From NCBI GenBank assembly GCA_951213105.1, contig OX578138.1, positions 89,754,914 through 89,818,913 on the forward strand: 64,000 nt of DNA. The letters run 5' to 3'. The DNA comes from Amaurobius ferox (taxonomy: Eukaryota > Arthropoda > Arachnida > Araneae > Amaurobiidae). The first letter of the stretch is position 1. Every line of letters starts with the position of its first letter. A model generated the notes under the pieces. The model searched no databases, had not been told where the DNA came from, and was given only the letters and a program-made list of their open reading frames with translations. Positions 1-9,764 of this stretch are shown piece after piece. The translations under genes were made by a program, and so were the position numbers.

Positions 1-624
1 ATAACTGCCGTAAAAAAGACTTTATCAGAATGCAATTTTAGTATGTTTTTCAGACGATCTGTCGGACCCATGGAAATATAAATAAATAGTATCACCCAAT
101 TAGTTTTTTATTGAAACCGGGATGAAGAAATGAAATACATTGAACCCTAACAGAGACCTAATTTTTCAAACATTTTTTAAGCAAATTTAAAATTCACAAA
201 TAGCTTCGAAATTTTTAGAAAATATTTATATTATCCCATAAAGTATATAAAAAAAATTTTAGTAAAATATGTTAAGTAGTTTTTTAATTGAAAATTGTTT
301 AATATAAGGGAAAAAACAAATTCAAATAAATTCTGACTTTTGGGATGTCCTCCAGAAAGAAAAAAGAGATATCTTATATAATAGATATATTTCCAAGAGT
401 TTAATCGTTTTGTATATGAGAAAGGCTTTACATTTAAAAATAAATTTGGTAGATAACAATTTTTGAAACTGTTTTTTAATTTTATATAACTCTTCATGAT
501 ATACTTATTTGATGGCATTTTAATGCACTTTCCTACGTCCCAGAGAATTGAAATTTGGTACACAGCTTAAATTTGTTGAACATTTTATTCTACAAAAATT
601 TGGTGGCTCTTTAAATATAGATCA
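1..624 (+). repeat. Dispersed repeat family A, left part, cut by the window edge
   Basis: This stretch matches 58915-59527 almost base for base, including the phrase GATAACTGCCGTAAAAA near its start and the ACACAGCTTAAATTTG block before the copia insertion. The related copy shows that about 90 bases of the element lie outside the window. No coding potential is convincing: the short reading frames are AT-rich and not conserved. The family belongs to a group whose left end reads AACACTTT followed closely by AAAGTGTT and then a run of CTGT units. The copia element at 625 interrupts it and the repeat resumes at 6178. Confidence 0.8.
620..624. repeat. Target-site duplication of the copia element, left copy
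   Basis: GATCA directly precedes the first LTR base and the same five bases follow the other LTR at 6173-6177. Five base pairs is the usual duplication for Ty1/copia integrases. The uninterrupted relative at 59523-59527 has a single GATCA, which confirms that this is the insertion point. Confidence 0.95.
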
Positions 625-1120
625 TGATAAAAATATAGGAGCTCGGTTGTGCATAGGTAATGGCCCTCTGCCTCAACAATGAGAAAATATGTTATTATAT
701 CATTTTTCTTTATAAACAGCATAATTATAATAAGGTAAAATGCTTACCTTTCTGAGCGAAGGGCGTAGGGCAATTTGACTTCGTTTCCCCTAAAGTCTTA
801 AAAGAAATATCATTTTATTGTGTTTGGTTACCATCTTGATGTCAGGAATAATTGCGCTTGATTGAAAGAAAAGATTATTTAATTAGATTCTGCATTTAAA
901 ATTACATAGAAGAAGAAACGAGCATTTTGCTCCGTCACAGTACAAAACATCAACAACACAGAACAGAACTTTTGGTTCGTATAAGTGTACCGGTAGTGTC
1001 TTATGATGCGCGCGCAGATCACACGATGTAAACACATTCCTTTTCTTGCGGAAAGGCGAGAGTCAGTGTTTCTGGATTTGTCGGTCTTACGTAGCGAGGT
1101 GAGATCATTTATTTCTAACA
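625..1120 (-). repeat. Copia 3' LTR
   Basis: A 496-bp direct repeat of 5677-6172. In element orientation it starts TGTTAGAAAT and ends TATCA. It differs from its partner at six substitutions that I could see: two near 663, one near 689, one near 812 and two near 1091-1100. It should carry the polyadenylation region of the element transcript. Confidence 0.95.
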
Positions 1121-1140
1121 GTCCCCCTTGATCTCTGGAG
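1121..1140 (-). other. Polypurine tract of the copia element
   Basis: On the minus strand a purine-rich run ending AAGGGGGAC lies immediately before the 3' LTR. This is the expected primer for plus-strand DNA synthesis. The polyprotein stop codon (TGA, 1148-1150) is just upstream of it. Confidence 0.75.
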
Positions 1141-1147
1141 CTGCATA

Positions 1148-4100
1148 TCACGGCTGTAGCAGTTTGGATCTGTGCTTCAAAAATTCAGGCTTTGGCAGCG
1201 GTTTTGTCATCATGTCCGCTGTCATTAGCTTAGTTGGAAGATAACTCAACTGGATTACACCCGATTCCTGAAAATCTCTTATGGCGTGGAATCTGATGTC
1301 AATATGTTTGGTTCTTAACATGTACTTCGGTGATTCAATCATTTTTATACATGATTGGTTATCTTCGAAAATAGTAATCGGGAGCTGTTGAAGCATATCG
1401 AGATCTTTGAGTAGGTTGATTAACCACAGTACTTCTTGAACTGCGTTAGCAGCGGATATATATTCCGCCTCTGCTGAGGAAAGCGCAACACATGATTGTT
1501 TTTTGCTTAACCAGTGTATAGGAGAATCATCAATTAAGAAAAGATTACCACTCGTGGATTTCCGATCCGTTTTATCGCTTGCCCAGTCGGCATCAGCGTA
1601 TGTTGTGAGAATTGGTTTTGTTGTTGATTTTATTACCAAATTTAGATCCTTTGTATGATTTAAATAACTTATTAGACGCTTTACTGCGTTCCAATCCATT
1701 TGACGTGGTTTCTCATTTCTCCGACTTAAGATGTTTGTAGCCGCTGTGATGTCCGGTCTTGTGACCGTGGCAATATATAGAAGAGCTCCAATAGCTTGGC
1801 GATATTTGGTGTTATTAGGAAGCAGGTTTTCTTCTGTTTCATTTCTCAAATATCCAGTTTCCATTGGTGTACTATAGGGCTTTGAATCTTGCAAATTAAA
1901 TGTATTTACAATTTCTTCAATCTTATTTTTTTGATTTAATAGATAATCTCCATTATGGTTTTTTCTTATGTTAATTCCAAGGTAATAATTAACTTCACCC
2001 AAATTTTTTAATTCATATTGCCTGCCCAATTCTTTCGTTGTTTTGTCAATTTGTTCTTCTGATCCTGATATTAGAATATCATCCACATATACGATTACAT
2101 AGACAGTTTCTCTTCCTTTTCCCTTTTTGAATAAACATGGATCAGCAATACTCTGTACGAATTTTAATTGTTTTAGAGAGTCACCTATTTTTAGATGCCA
2201 GGCTCTTGCGGCCTGTTTCAACCCATATATAGCTTTATTTAATTTCCATACTTTGTTTTCGTTACCAGGGGAGATGTAGCCATCTGGCTGTTGTATGTAA
2301 ACTGTTTCGTCTAGATCCCCGTGAAGGAAAGCAGTTTTGATATCAATGTGTTGTACGTTATGTTTTCTAAATGCTGCTCCTGACAGGAATGCTCTAATTG
2401 TGCTGTGTGAGACCACTGGTGCGAAAGTTTCGTAATAATCTTCACCGTATTTTTGTGAAAATCCTTTTGCTACCAGTCTAGCTTTGTATTTAGCTATTTT
2501 TCCCTGAGAGTCGTGTTTAATTTTATATGTCCATTTTGAACCTACTATTTTTCTTCCATGCGGGGGGTCCATCAATGTGAATGTGTTATTTTCTTGCAAA
2601 GATTGCATTTCTTCTTCCATGGCGTCTAGCCAATTTTGTTTCTCTTGTGGGCTCTTAATTTTTAGTACCTCATTATAGTCCCTGGGTTCGACGGTGTTAG
2701 CTTGTTGCGCTAAGTAGATGAGTCGATCGGGAGGTACTCCCTTGTTCGATCTCTCGGATCTGCGAGGTTGATTGGCGGTTATGTTATCAGAATTTATTTG
2801 TTCATCATCTGACGGTGCCTCAAACTCAATCTCACCCTCTTCAGGTTTTTCTTTTGTTTGAGCATTAGTTATTTCGACTTCACTATCTGTTCCTTCGAAT
2901 AATTCCTTTGAGCTTAATTCTGAAATTTGCATTGATTTTTCTAGGAATTTAACTGTTCTAGCAAGTGTTATGTTTTTTCCTTCTGTATATATTCTGTAAG
3001 CCTTTGATCTGTCGTCGTATCCGACAAAAATTCCTTCTTGGGCTTTTTCATCTAATTTTCCTCGTTTGCTTTTATGGATGTAGGAATAGGCCTTACAGCT
3101 AAAGACCCTTAAATGACGAAGATTTGGTTTCATACCAGTCCACATTTCGTACGGTGTTTTTGAATTGGTCTTTGTGGGAAGTCTATTTTGTAGGTAATTG
3201 GCAGTGTTTATAGCCTCTCCCCAGAATTTTTTGCCTAAATTTGCTTCTGACAACATAGCTCGTGTCATCTCGATTAGTGACCTGTTTTTTCTTTCCGCTA
3301 CGCCATTTTGGGATGGACAGTGTGGCACGGTCAACTGGTGATCTATGCCGTTGTCACTTAGATATTCCTCGTATTCTTTACTGACGTATTCGCCGCCATT
3401 ATCGCTTCTCAGTATTTCTGGGTTTTTTCCGAATTTGTTTGTCGTAAAAGCGATGTATTCCTTCAGTTTACACAAAACTTCACTCCTTTTTGATAAGAGA
3501 TAGATCATTGTGTACCTGGAGAAATCATCAATAAATGTTAGCACGTATGATTTTCCTCCTATGGTGGGAGTTTGCATTTTTCCGCATACGTCGCTGTGCA
3601 CAAGTTGTAGAATATGAGTCCCCCTGTTTTGAGTAGATTTGGGGTATGGCACGTCGGTGAGTTTTGATTTTATACAAGTTTCGGAATTTAGTTCATGTTT
3701 ACATTCGTTGATGTTTATGCCTTCGGCTAACTGTTTCGATTTAATTTCCTTTATAGAGCCGAAGTTTTTGTGGCCCATTCTTCTGTGCCATAATGTAACA
3801 CAATTGGGGTTGTTACAGTTATTTACCATATATGTAACATTTTTGTTTTGTGGTGTGAGCAGGTCTAGCTCATATAGGTTATTTTTTATTTTTCCTTCTA
3901 AGAATACTTCATCATTGTAAGTTAACTGACAGTTGTCTTTAGTAAAAGTTACTTTGCATCCACGTTGTGTTGCTTTTCGTACTGAAAATAAATTAGCTTT
4001 CAGTTCTGGCACAAATAGTACTTCTTGTAGTGTTACTTGTCTTATCTCTCCATCCGAGGCTCGACTTTTTATTTTTACTTCGCCTGACCCATAGGCGGTT

Positions 4101-4447
4101 AAGGCTTTACCGTTAGCAACAATAACTTCAGATTTGTTTGCATTATTTATTTTAGTGAATAAATTCTCATTATTTGTTATGTGGGATGAGGAACCACTAT
4201 CAACGATCCAGCTGTCTTCTTCAGTTTGATTCGTTATGAGCGCTAAGTCTCTAAATTTCGATCCTACTTTATCTACAGTGTCTGAATATCTTTCTTGTGT
4301 TCGTGATTTAGCGGCAGGTCTGTCGTTTCCCTCATACACTAACTGTGATGAGTTGTGTCTGAATTTATTTTTATAATCTTTATATCTGCCGGGCTCGTTG
4401 GTCTTATTCTTTAGACGCCAACATTCAGATTTGTTGTGGTTCTTCAT
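1148..4447 (-). pseudogene. Copia pol region: protease, integrase, reverse transcriptase, RNase H
   Basis: A 1099-codon open stretch that starts inside the zinc knuckle, so the first methionine is not the true start. Residue numbers are within this stretch. Protease active site DSGSS is at about 83-87. The GAG-pre-integrase region has WHRRMGH near 220-226. Integrase has its DDE residues at about 286 (HSDVCG), 349 (RSDNGGEY) and 385 (GVAERKN). Reverse transcriptase has HIDIKTAFLHG near 705 and YVDDIL at about 787. RNase H has ADADWA near 952, SSAEAEY near 990 and EDNQS near 1028, with RTKHIDIRFH after it. These enzymes act in the cytoplasmic particle and at integration. The frame is open through all catalytic domains but is cut off from gag by the tandem duplication upstream. 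In the pre-integrase zinc site, the position where CxxC elements have the first cysteine reads serine (NSETCIK, near 255). Confidence 0.93.
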
Positions 4448-4804
4448 TTTGCAATGTGAGCAACAATAACTTCAGATTTGTTTGCATTATTTATTTTAGT
4501 GAATAAATTCTCATTATTTGTTATGTGGGATGAGGAACCACTATCAACGATCCAGCTGTCTTCTTCAGTTTGATTCGTTATGAGCGCTAAGTCTCTAAAT
4601 TTCGATCCTACTTTATCTACAGTGTCTGAATATCTTTCTTGTGTTCGTGATTTAGCGGCAGGTCTGTCGTTTCCCTCATACACTAACTGTGATGAGTTGT
4701 GTCTGAATTTATTTTTATAATCTTTATATCTGCCGGGCTCGTTGGTCTTATTCTTTAGACGCCAACATTCAGATTTGTTGTGGTTCTTCATTTTGCAATG
4801 TGAG
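4117..4804. repeat. 344-bp tandem duplication inside the copia element
   Basis: 4117-4460 and 4461-4804 appear identical. Both run from AGCAACAATAACTTCAG to TTTTGCAATGTG, and the junction shares the short sequence AGCA. The unit covers the zinc knuckle, the linker and the protease active-site region. As 344 is not a multiple of three, the duplication shifts the frame and ends the gag-protease reading frame. Identity of the copies means it arose very recently or is an assembly duplication. Confidence 0.92.
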
Positions 4805-5458
4805 CAGTATTTGTTATCCATTTTGTAGCCGTAGGTGTTAGAGAATTTTTTATTCGCGTGAAAAGCCTTTGCCATAATTTGCGGCATTTCTTGGTGATCC
4901 CTACGTCTATTATATTCATCAATCAGTTTGCTGCTAATAAATTCTGGCGTTAGTTCATCCTCCGGACACGCTTCCAACGCCGTTATCAATGTTTCGTAAC
5001 TGGGGGGGTAGCGAACACAGAAATAGTGCTGATACATGCGAATTATTAATCTCCTCCCCGATTGCTTTAAGTTTATCCACTGTCTCCAGAATTTTGGTTA
5101 TATGTTGCTGCATGTTTCCTCTTTCATCTAACTTTATACTGTACAACTTTCGTAAAAGGTATAGCTTGCTGGATAAATTTGTTCTTTCGTGTATTGCGCG
5201 AAGCGCATTCCATGTATCGCGCGCCGTGGTGAAATTTTTGACGTGAACGATTTGGGAATCCTCTATACATAAATTTATGAGCGCTCTGGCTTTTCTATCT
5301 TTTTTCTGCCATTCGTCGGTAATTGGGTCAGGAGCCACTTCGGTTATCGTTTCTGATAATTCTTTATTCAATAACATCATTTCCATTTTGAATTTCCAAT
5401 TGGAGTAGTTACTCTGGTTTAGTTTTTCAATCAAGTGATTTTCCTGTATATATGCCAT
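4444..5458 (-). pseudogene. Copia gag, with frame change and duplicated 3' part
   Basis: The start codon at 5458 begins MAYIQENHLIEKLN, and SNYSNWKFKMEMML matches the N-terminal gag motif of copia elements. It is followed by the UBN2-type helical region (ALINLCIEDSQ, TARDTWNALR). The frame is lost at the run of seven C (element strand; plus positions 5002-5008), after which the family sequence continues in another frame (PPSYETLITALE, then CSHCKMKNHNKSEC, a CX2CX4HX4C zinc knuckle). The protein would coat element RNA in the particle. The downstream part runs into the first copy of the 344-bp duplication and terminates near 4444. A homopolymer is also a common place for sequencing error. Confidence 0.88.
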
Positions 5459-5662
5459 TATAATTTATTTTTAGTTTCCTTGAGAAACGTTTTCTTTTTT
5501 TGTTTATTTGGAGTACGGTATTTCTTTTTATCTTATTCCGTAAAAAATCACTTTCGGTTACTTTTGCTTATGCCCCTCTTCAAATAATAAATGTATTGTT
5601 CATGAAAATGCTGCTATTTTATTTTATTAATACAAATTTCTCTAGCGAGACAGGCTTAGACC

Positions 5663-5676
5663 TCAGTCTCATAATC
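5663..5676 (-). other. Primer binding site matching the anticodon arm of elongator tRNA-Met
   Basis: On the element strand GATTATGAGACTGA follows the 5' LTR directly. With the last three LTR bases, the plus strand reads TCAGTCTCATAATCTGA. As I recall the sequence, this is the anticodon stem-loop of animal elongator tRNA-Met(CAU). Copia-type elements are known to prime from internal half-tRNA fragments, classically from initiator tRNA-Met. There is no match to a tRNA 3' CCA end here. Confidence 0.7.
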
Positions 5677-6172
5677 TGATAAAAATATAGGAGCTCGGTT
5701 GTGCATAGGTAATGACACTCTGCCTCAACAATGAGAAAACATGTTATTATATCATTTTTCTTTATAAACAGCATAATTATAATAAGGTAAAATGCTTACC
5801 TTTCTGAGCGAAGGGCGTAGGGCAATTTGACTTCGTTTCCCCTAAAGTCTTAAAAGAAATATCTTTTTATTGTGTTTGGTTACCATCTTGATGTCAGGAA
5901 TAATTGCGCTTGATTGAAAGAAAAGATTATTTAATTAGATTCTGCATTTAAAATTACATAGAAGAAGAAACGAGCATTTTGCTCCGTCACAGTACAAAAC
6001 ATCAACAACACAGAACAGAACTTTTGGTTCGTATAAGTGTACCGGTAGTGTCTTATGATGCGCGCGCAGATCACACGATGTAAACACATTCCTTTTCTTG
6101 CGGAAAGGCGAGAGTCAGTGTTTCTGGATTTGTCGGTCTTCCGTAGCGAGGAGAGATCATTTATTTCTAACA
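5677..6172 (-). promoter_or_regulatory. Copia 5' LTR, with promoter function expected
   Basis: The partner of 625-1120 and equal in length. In element orientation it precedes a ~218-bp leader before the gag start. It should hold the promoter, but I see no convincing TATA box at a definite start site. It is followed on the plus strand by the second GATCA target duplication at 6173-6177. Confidence 0.93.
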
Positions 6173-6177
6173 GATCA

Positions 6178-7855
6178 TACATTTTTTTCGAAATGGCCTG
6201 CAAATAATCCCCATTCACTTCTATAAATCATTGTTGTAATATTGTTAAAAATTATGATGTTGTCAGTACATGTCTTTCCCTACAAACTCATATTCACGTT
6301 CTCTTTATTTTTAACACTTTACAACAAAGTTGAAAAGTGTTTATGACTTTGTTCATTCTGTCTGTCTGTCTGTCTGTCTGTCCGTTAGCACGATAACTGC
6401 CGTAAAAATTACTTAATCAAAATGAAATTTTAGTATGTTGTTCAGACGGTCTATAGGACCTATGGGAATATAAATGACTAATATCACCCAATTAGTTTTG
6501 GATTGAACCCGGGTTGAAAAAATGGAATACATTGAGCCCTATGGGACCTAATTTTTCAAGCATTTTTTAAGCGGATTTAAAATTCACAAATTGCTTCGAA
6601 AATTTTAGGCAATATACAAATTGCTCCATAGAATATATAAAAAAAATTCAGCGAAATATATTCAGTTGTTTTTAAATAAAAATTAAAATAATAATAACAC
6701 CTCTTATATGAAGCGATCACGTGTCCATGATATGAAACGATCACATGACCCACTTCAAAATGATATATGGCATCCATCTTGTGTCAAAATCGTGATTTTT
6801 AAAGTTCTTTTTAATTCATATTGAGTGTTGTATCCGTCCTAAAACTACTTTATTTTTGCCTAAATTCTGTGCATCTACATACTGAAACAACGCAATGACA
6901 ATATATTTCAGTTTAAATGCTCTTCCAAATTTGATTATTTCTACTATTAAGCCTATTTTTCACCCATGTAAAATGTAAACAGCAAAATATGTAGAATGAG
7001 TTGTATTAGAATCGCTGTAATTCTTTAACACAAAATCATTTAGTCCATGGAGTCTGCTTAGCTGATATGAATGAAATATTCATTGATTCTAGAAAGAGAA
7101 GGACGATATTTTTCGATGAAGTTACGCATTGAGTTTACTTACTCGTAGCTCAATGGTCTTAATTTTTAAATAAAATAAATTATTATAGTATTGTAATGAA
7201 TGGCATGAATGGGGGAATTATTTATGAATGAAATGTTGCTTTTATAGAGAGAGCCAGGCGTGTTATTTTTTTATGACGTCATTTGAATGAATTTCAGTTG
7301 TTTTCGATGAAGTTTTCAAATATAATAAATTATCGTAGTATTATGATAATTCTAAAATTATTAGCGAGGAATGTATCACATTTTAGATATGTTTAAACCA
7401 GGCAATTTATACTTCAATGCCGTCATTTGAATGAAGTTAATTTTTTTCGAGGAAGGTTTAAGGTGTCAAATATTATAAATTAATGTGTGATAAGTTTTAA
7501 AATATTACCGAGGAATGTATTGCATTTTAGACATGTTTAAATGGAATTGCATTGAAGTTGGAAAGTGTTTCATAATCAATGCTTTAAGCATCATTGATCT
7601 TTCTTGTTTCAATAATAATTTGAGTTTATCTGCACAAAATAACAGCCATAAGTATTTTAAATGACATTGAATTTGCACGTTAAACTTAAATTTGGTTCTC
7701 ATTTGATAGCTGGACTTATTGTCAAAGGTGGCGTAGCGAAAACGCAAAAAAACTAGAATATCTCAAAAAAACTAGAATATTCTAGAAATCCCAAAACGTG
7801 TAGATCCTTTGAAAATTCGAGTTCCGATCTTCGGCATGATTCCAATACTTTGAAT

Positions 7856-7897
<42 letters not shown>

Positions 7898-8345
7898 TAT
7901 CTGCGTATCTGTGTATTATCTGTGTATTTAAATTCCGTGCCTATGCAATTACAATAGTTGTGATTTTAAATGATCCCTAAACTTTTATTATTTCTTCAAC
8001 GAAGCCTAATTTTCACTTATGCAGAATGCAAATATCTGAGGCGATTGTAAGGTGAGTTACATAAGAATTGCTGAATTTTTTTCACACAAAATTATTTAGC
8101 TCTGGAGTCTGGAATACAAGTTATATGAATGAAATATTCATTGATTGTGCATGGAAAATCAGATGATTTATAATTCGATACAGTTTTAAATATTTAAGTA
8201 TAATAAATTACTGTAGTACTGTGATAATGTAAAAGATATCACTACTGAATGTATCACATTTTAAAAATTTTTAAATGAAATTGTATTTCATTTGGAAAGT
8301 GTTTCATAATCAATGCTTATGCATGATCGATCTTTCTTGTTTATT
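6178..8345 (+). repeat. Rest of repeat A, holding a T copy that holds a C copy
   Basis: Comparison with 59528-60870 resolves this stretch. 6178-6252 continues family A. 6253-6310 and about 7609-7895 are the two halves of a family T copy. About 6311-7608 is a complete family C copy inserted into T; the same C element lies at 60957-62262 outside T. 7896-8345 is the 3' part of A, ending in GATCTTTCTTG. The T copy also lacks about 540 bp internally, near 7780, relative to 59810-60355. No gene is supported. Confidence 0.72.
7861..7892. repeat. (CA)16 microsatellite
   Basis: Sixteen uninterrupted CA units, in the position where every T-family copy carries a CA-rich tract. Confidence 0.97.
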
Positions 8346-8667
8346 ATATGCATGTTTATAAATTGATGCAAATCGTCTGAAACATAACATAATATTCTTC
8401 GCATATAACTTCGGAAAATAAAAATAGTCTGCTTAATGATAGTCTATTCCATGTCGTCGATATCCACTAATATATCGTATATTTCCATGAAAAAGTATTT
8501 TATTAATATCTCCCTCAACCCCTGATTCTATAAACTGTAAATATGAACTGGTTTTCCATTCAGTGACAGAGAAAATAATCATACCAAATTTGATTAAACA
8601 AAATCTGCTATAAACTGTGTATTAATATAGTGGATAGACAGTCAAACGCAGGTTCACTAGAATAAAA
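8346..8667. other. No feature recognised
   Basis: AT-rich sequence between a repeat A copy and a T copy. I see no gene, repeat unit or RNA motif in it. Confidence 0.5.
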
Positions 8668-9436
8668 AATCTGATGTGGGCAACACATGACTTTCCCTAT
8701 ATATAATGTAATGAATTTACTAATTTTACAGAAAAAAAATAGGTTTTTCTTATAGTGGACACTAATATTCTTTCCAAGATATTGAATTTTCGACAATTAG
8801 TCGTCATTTCATTGATTTAGCGTCATTTTTATCCATTTAGCGAGATTTTCGTTAATTTGGCAACATTTAAAAAGTCGCCATGTTGGCGACATTCCGCCAA
8901 ATTCGTCGCCAAAGTCTCGCCAAGCGTTATGAACGAAGAAATAAGTTGTTCTTACAGCAGATAAATGACTATTGGCGTTCAAATACAAAAGTATTACTTA
9001 AAGTATCTTTTTTCTTGAATGGAACGAGCTAGATCCACGAAAATGATGTCACCCAATTTATCGCATGGTATTACATATGAAAAGTGAACATGTTTCTCAA
9101 TAGGAAATATTTTTTTTTCATTTTATATGACTTTTTAATAATTTTTTTGAAAAATGTGCAATATCTCGAGAACGGTTCATGTTAGCGTTCTAAAATTTAT
9201 GTCAATCGTTTTCTAATGAAAAATTACATAAGAAATGTCTATTTGCGTAACTTTATTAGTAGTTATGATTTTTTTATGATTTTTTCAAAATTTTATTTGA
9301 AAATTTAGGGAGGTTCTGAACATTCGATTACGTATAAAAACAATAGGCTTCCAGTGTTTACGGATTGTGATTTTTGTACCAAATTTGGTACGAATCAATT
9401 CATTCGTTCGTCAATTATCGTCTCCACAGTCTCACA

Positions 9437-9476
<40 letters not shown>

Positions 9477-9605
9477 TCACTTCAAAAATGTTTGATTCGT
9501 GATCAGGGATGCTTGAAACGTGCTCTCCCGTCGAAAACTCGATTTCGAATTTTCGACCCCGTCACAATACTTTCCTTATACATTATGTATATAAGGAAAG
9601 TAATA
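8668..9605 (+). mobile_element. Family T element, non-autonomous, with short terminal inverted repeats
   Basis: It starts ATCTGATGTGGGCAACACATG and then ACTTTCCCTAT (8690-8700); it ends ATAAGGAAAGT (9591-9601), an inverted match with one mismatch. The last ~33 bases are themselves nearly palindromic. There is a CA tract at 9439-9472 close to the 3' end, as in the copies at 35 kb and 60 kb. A GATTTAGCG-type repeat lies inside at about 8803-8930. There is no transposase frame, so any movement would need enzymes supplied by another element. I cannot assign it to a known superfamily. Confidence 0.55.
9439..9472. repeat. (CA)n microsatellite
   Basis: Seventeen CA units inside the T element. Confidence 0.97.
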
Positions 9606-9668
9606 TAACCTAGAGCGAATTATCTGGTAACTAACTAAGGGCTCGCTGCGTGTACTACTCAATTTCCG

Positions 9669-9669
<1 letters not shown>

Positions 9670-9754
<85 letters not shown>

Positions 9755-9762
9755 ATATATAT
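9670..9762. repeat. (AT)n microsatellite
   Basis: About 38 AT units followed by a short GTATGTATAT interruption, directly before the Helitron-like array. Confidence 0.97.
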
Positions 9763-9764
9763 AA

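Larger units (their letters stand above)
625..6172 (-). mobile_element. Ty1/copia LTR retrotransposon, complete but with a broken reading frame
   Basis: A 5548-bp element reading on the minus strand. It is bounded by two 496-bp LTRs beginning TGTTAG and ending TATCA in element orientation, with GATCA duplicated on both sides. Internal order is leader, gag, zinc knuckle, protease, integrase, reverse transcriptase, RNase H; integrase before reverse transcriptase is diagnostic of the copia superfamily. The LTRs differ at about 6 of 496 positions, so insertion was fairly recent. Two lesions break the polyprotein: a frame change at a seven-base G run (5002-5008, plus strand) and a 344-bp tandem duplication (4117-4804). 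It therefore looks non-autonomous now, unless either lesion is an assembly error. Confidence 0.95.

Noticed and set aside
6577..6777. Short frames inside family C and A copies
   Set aside because: Not conserved between the paralogous copies, so not coding.
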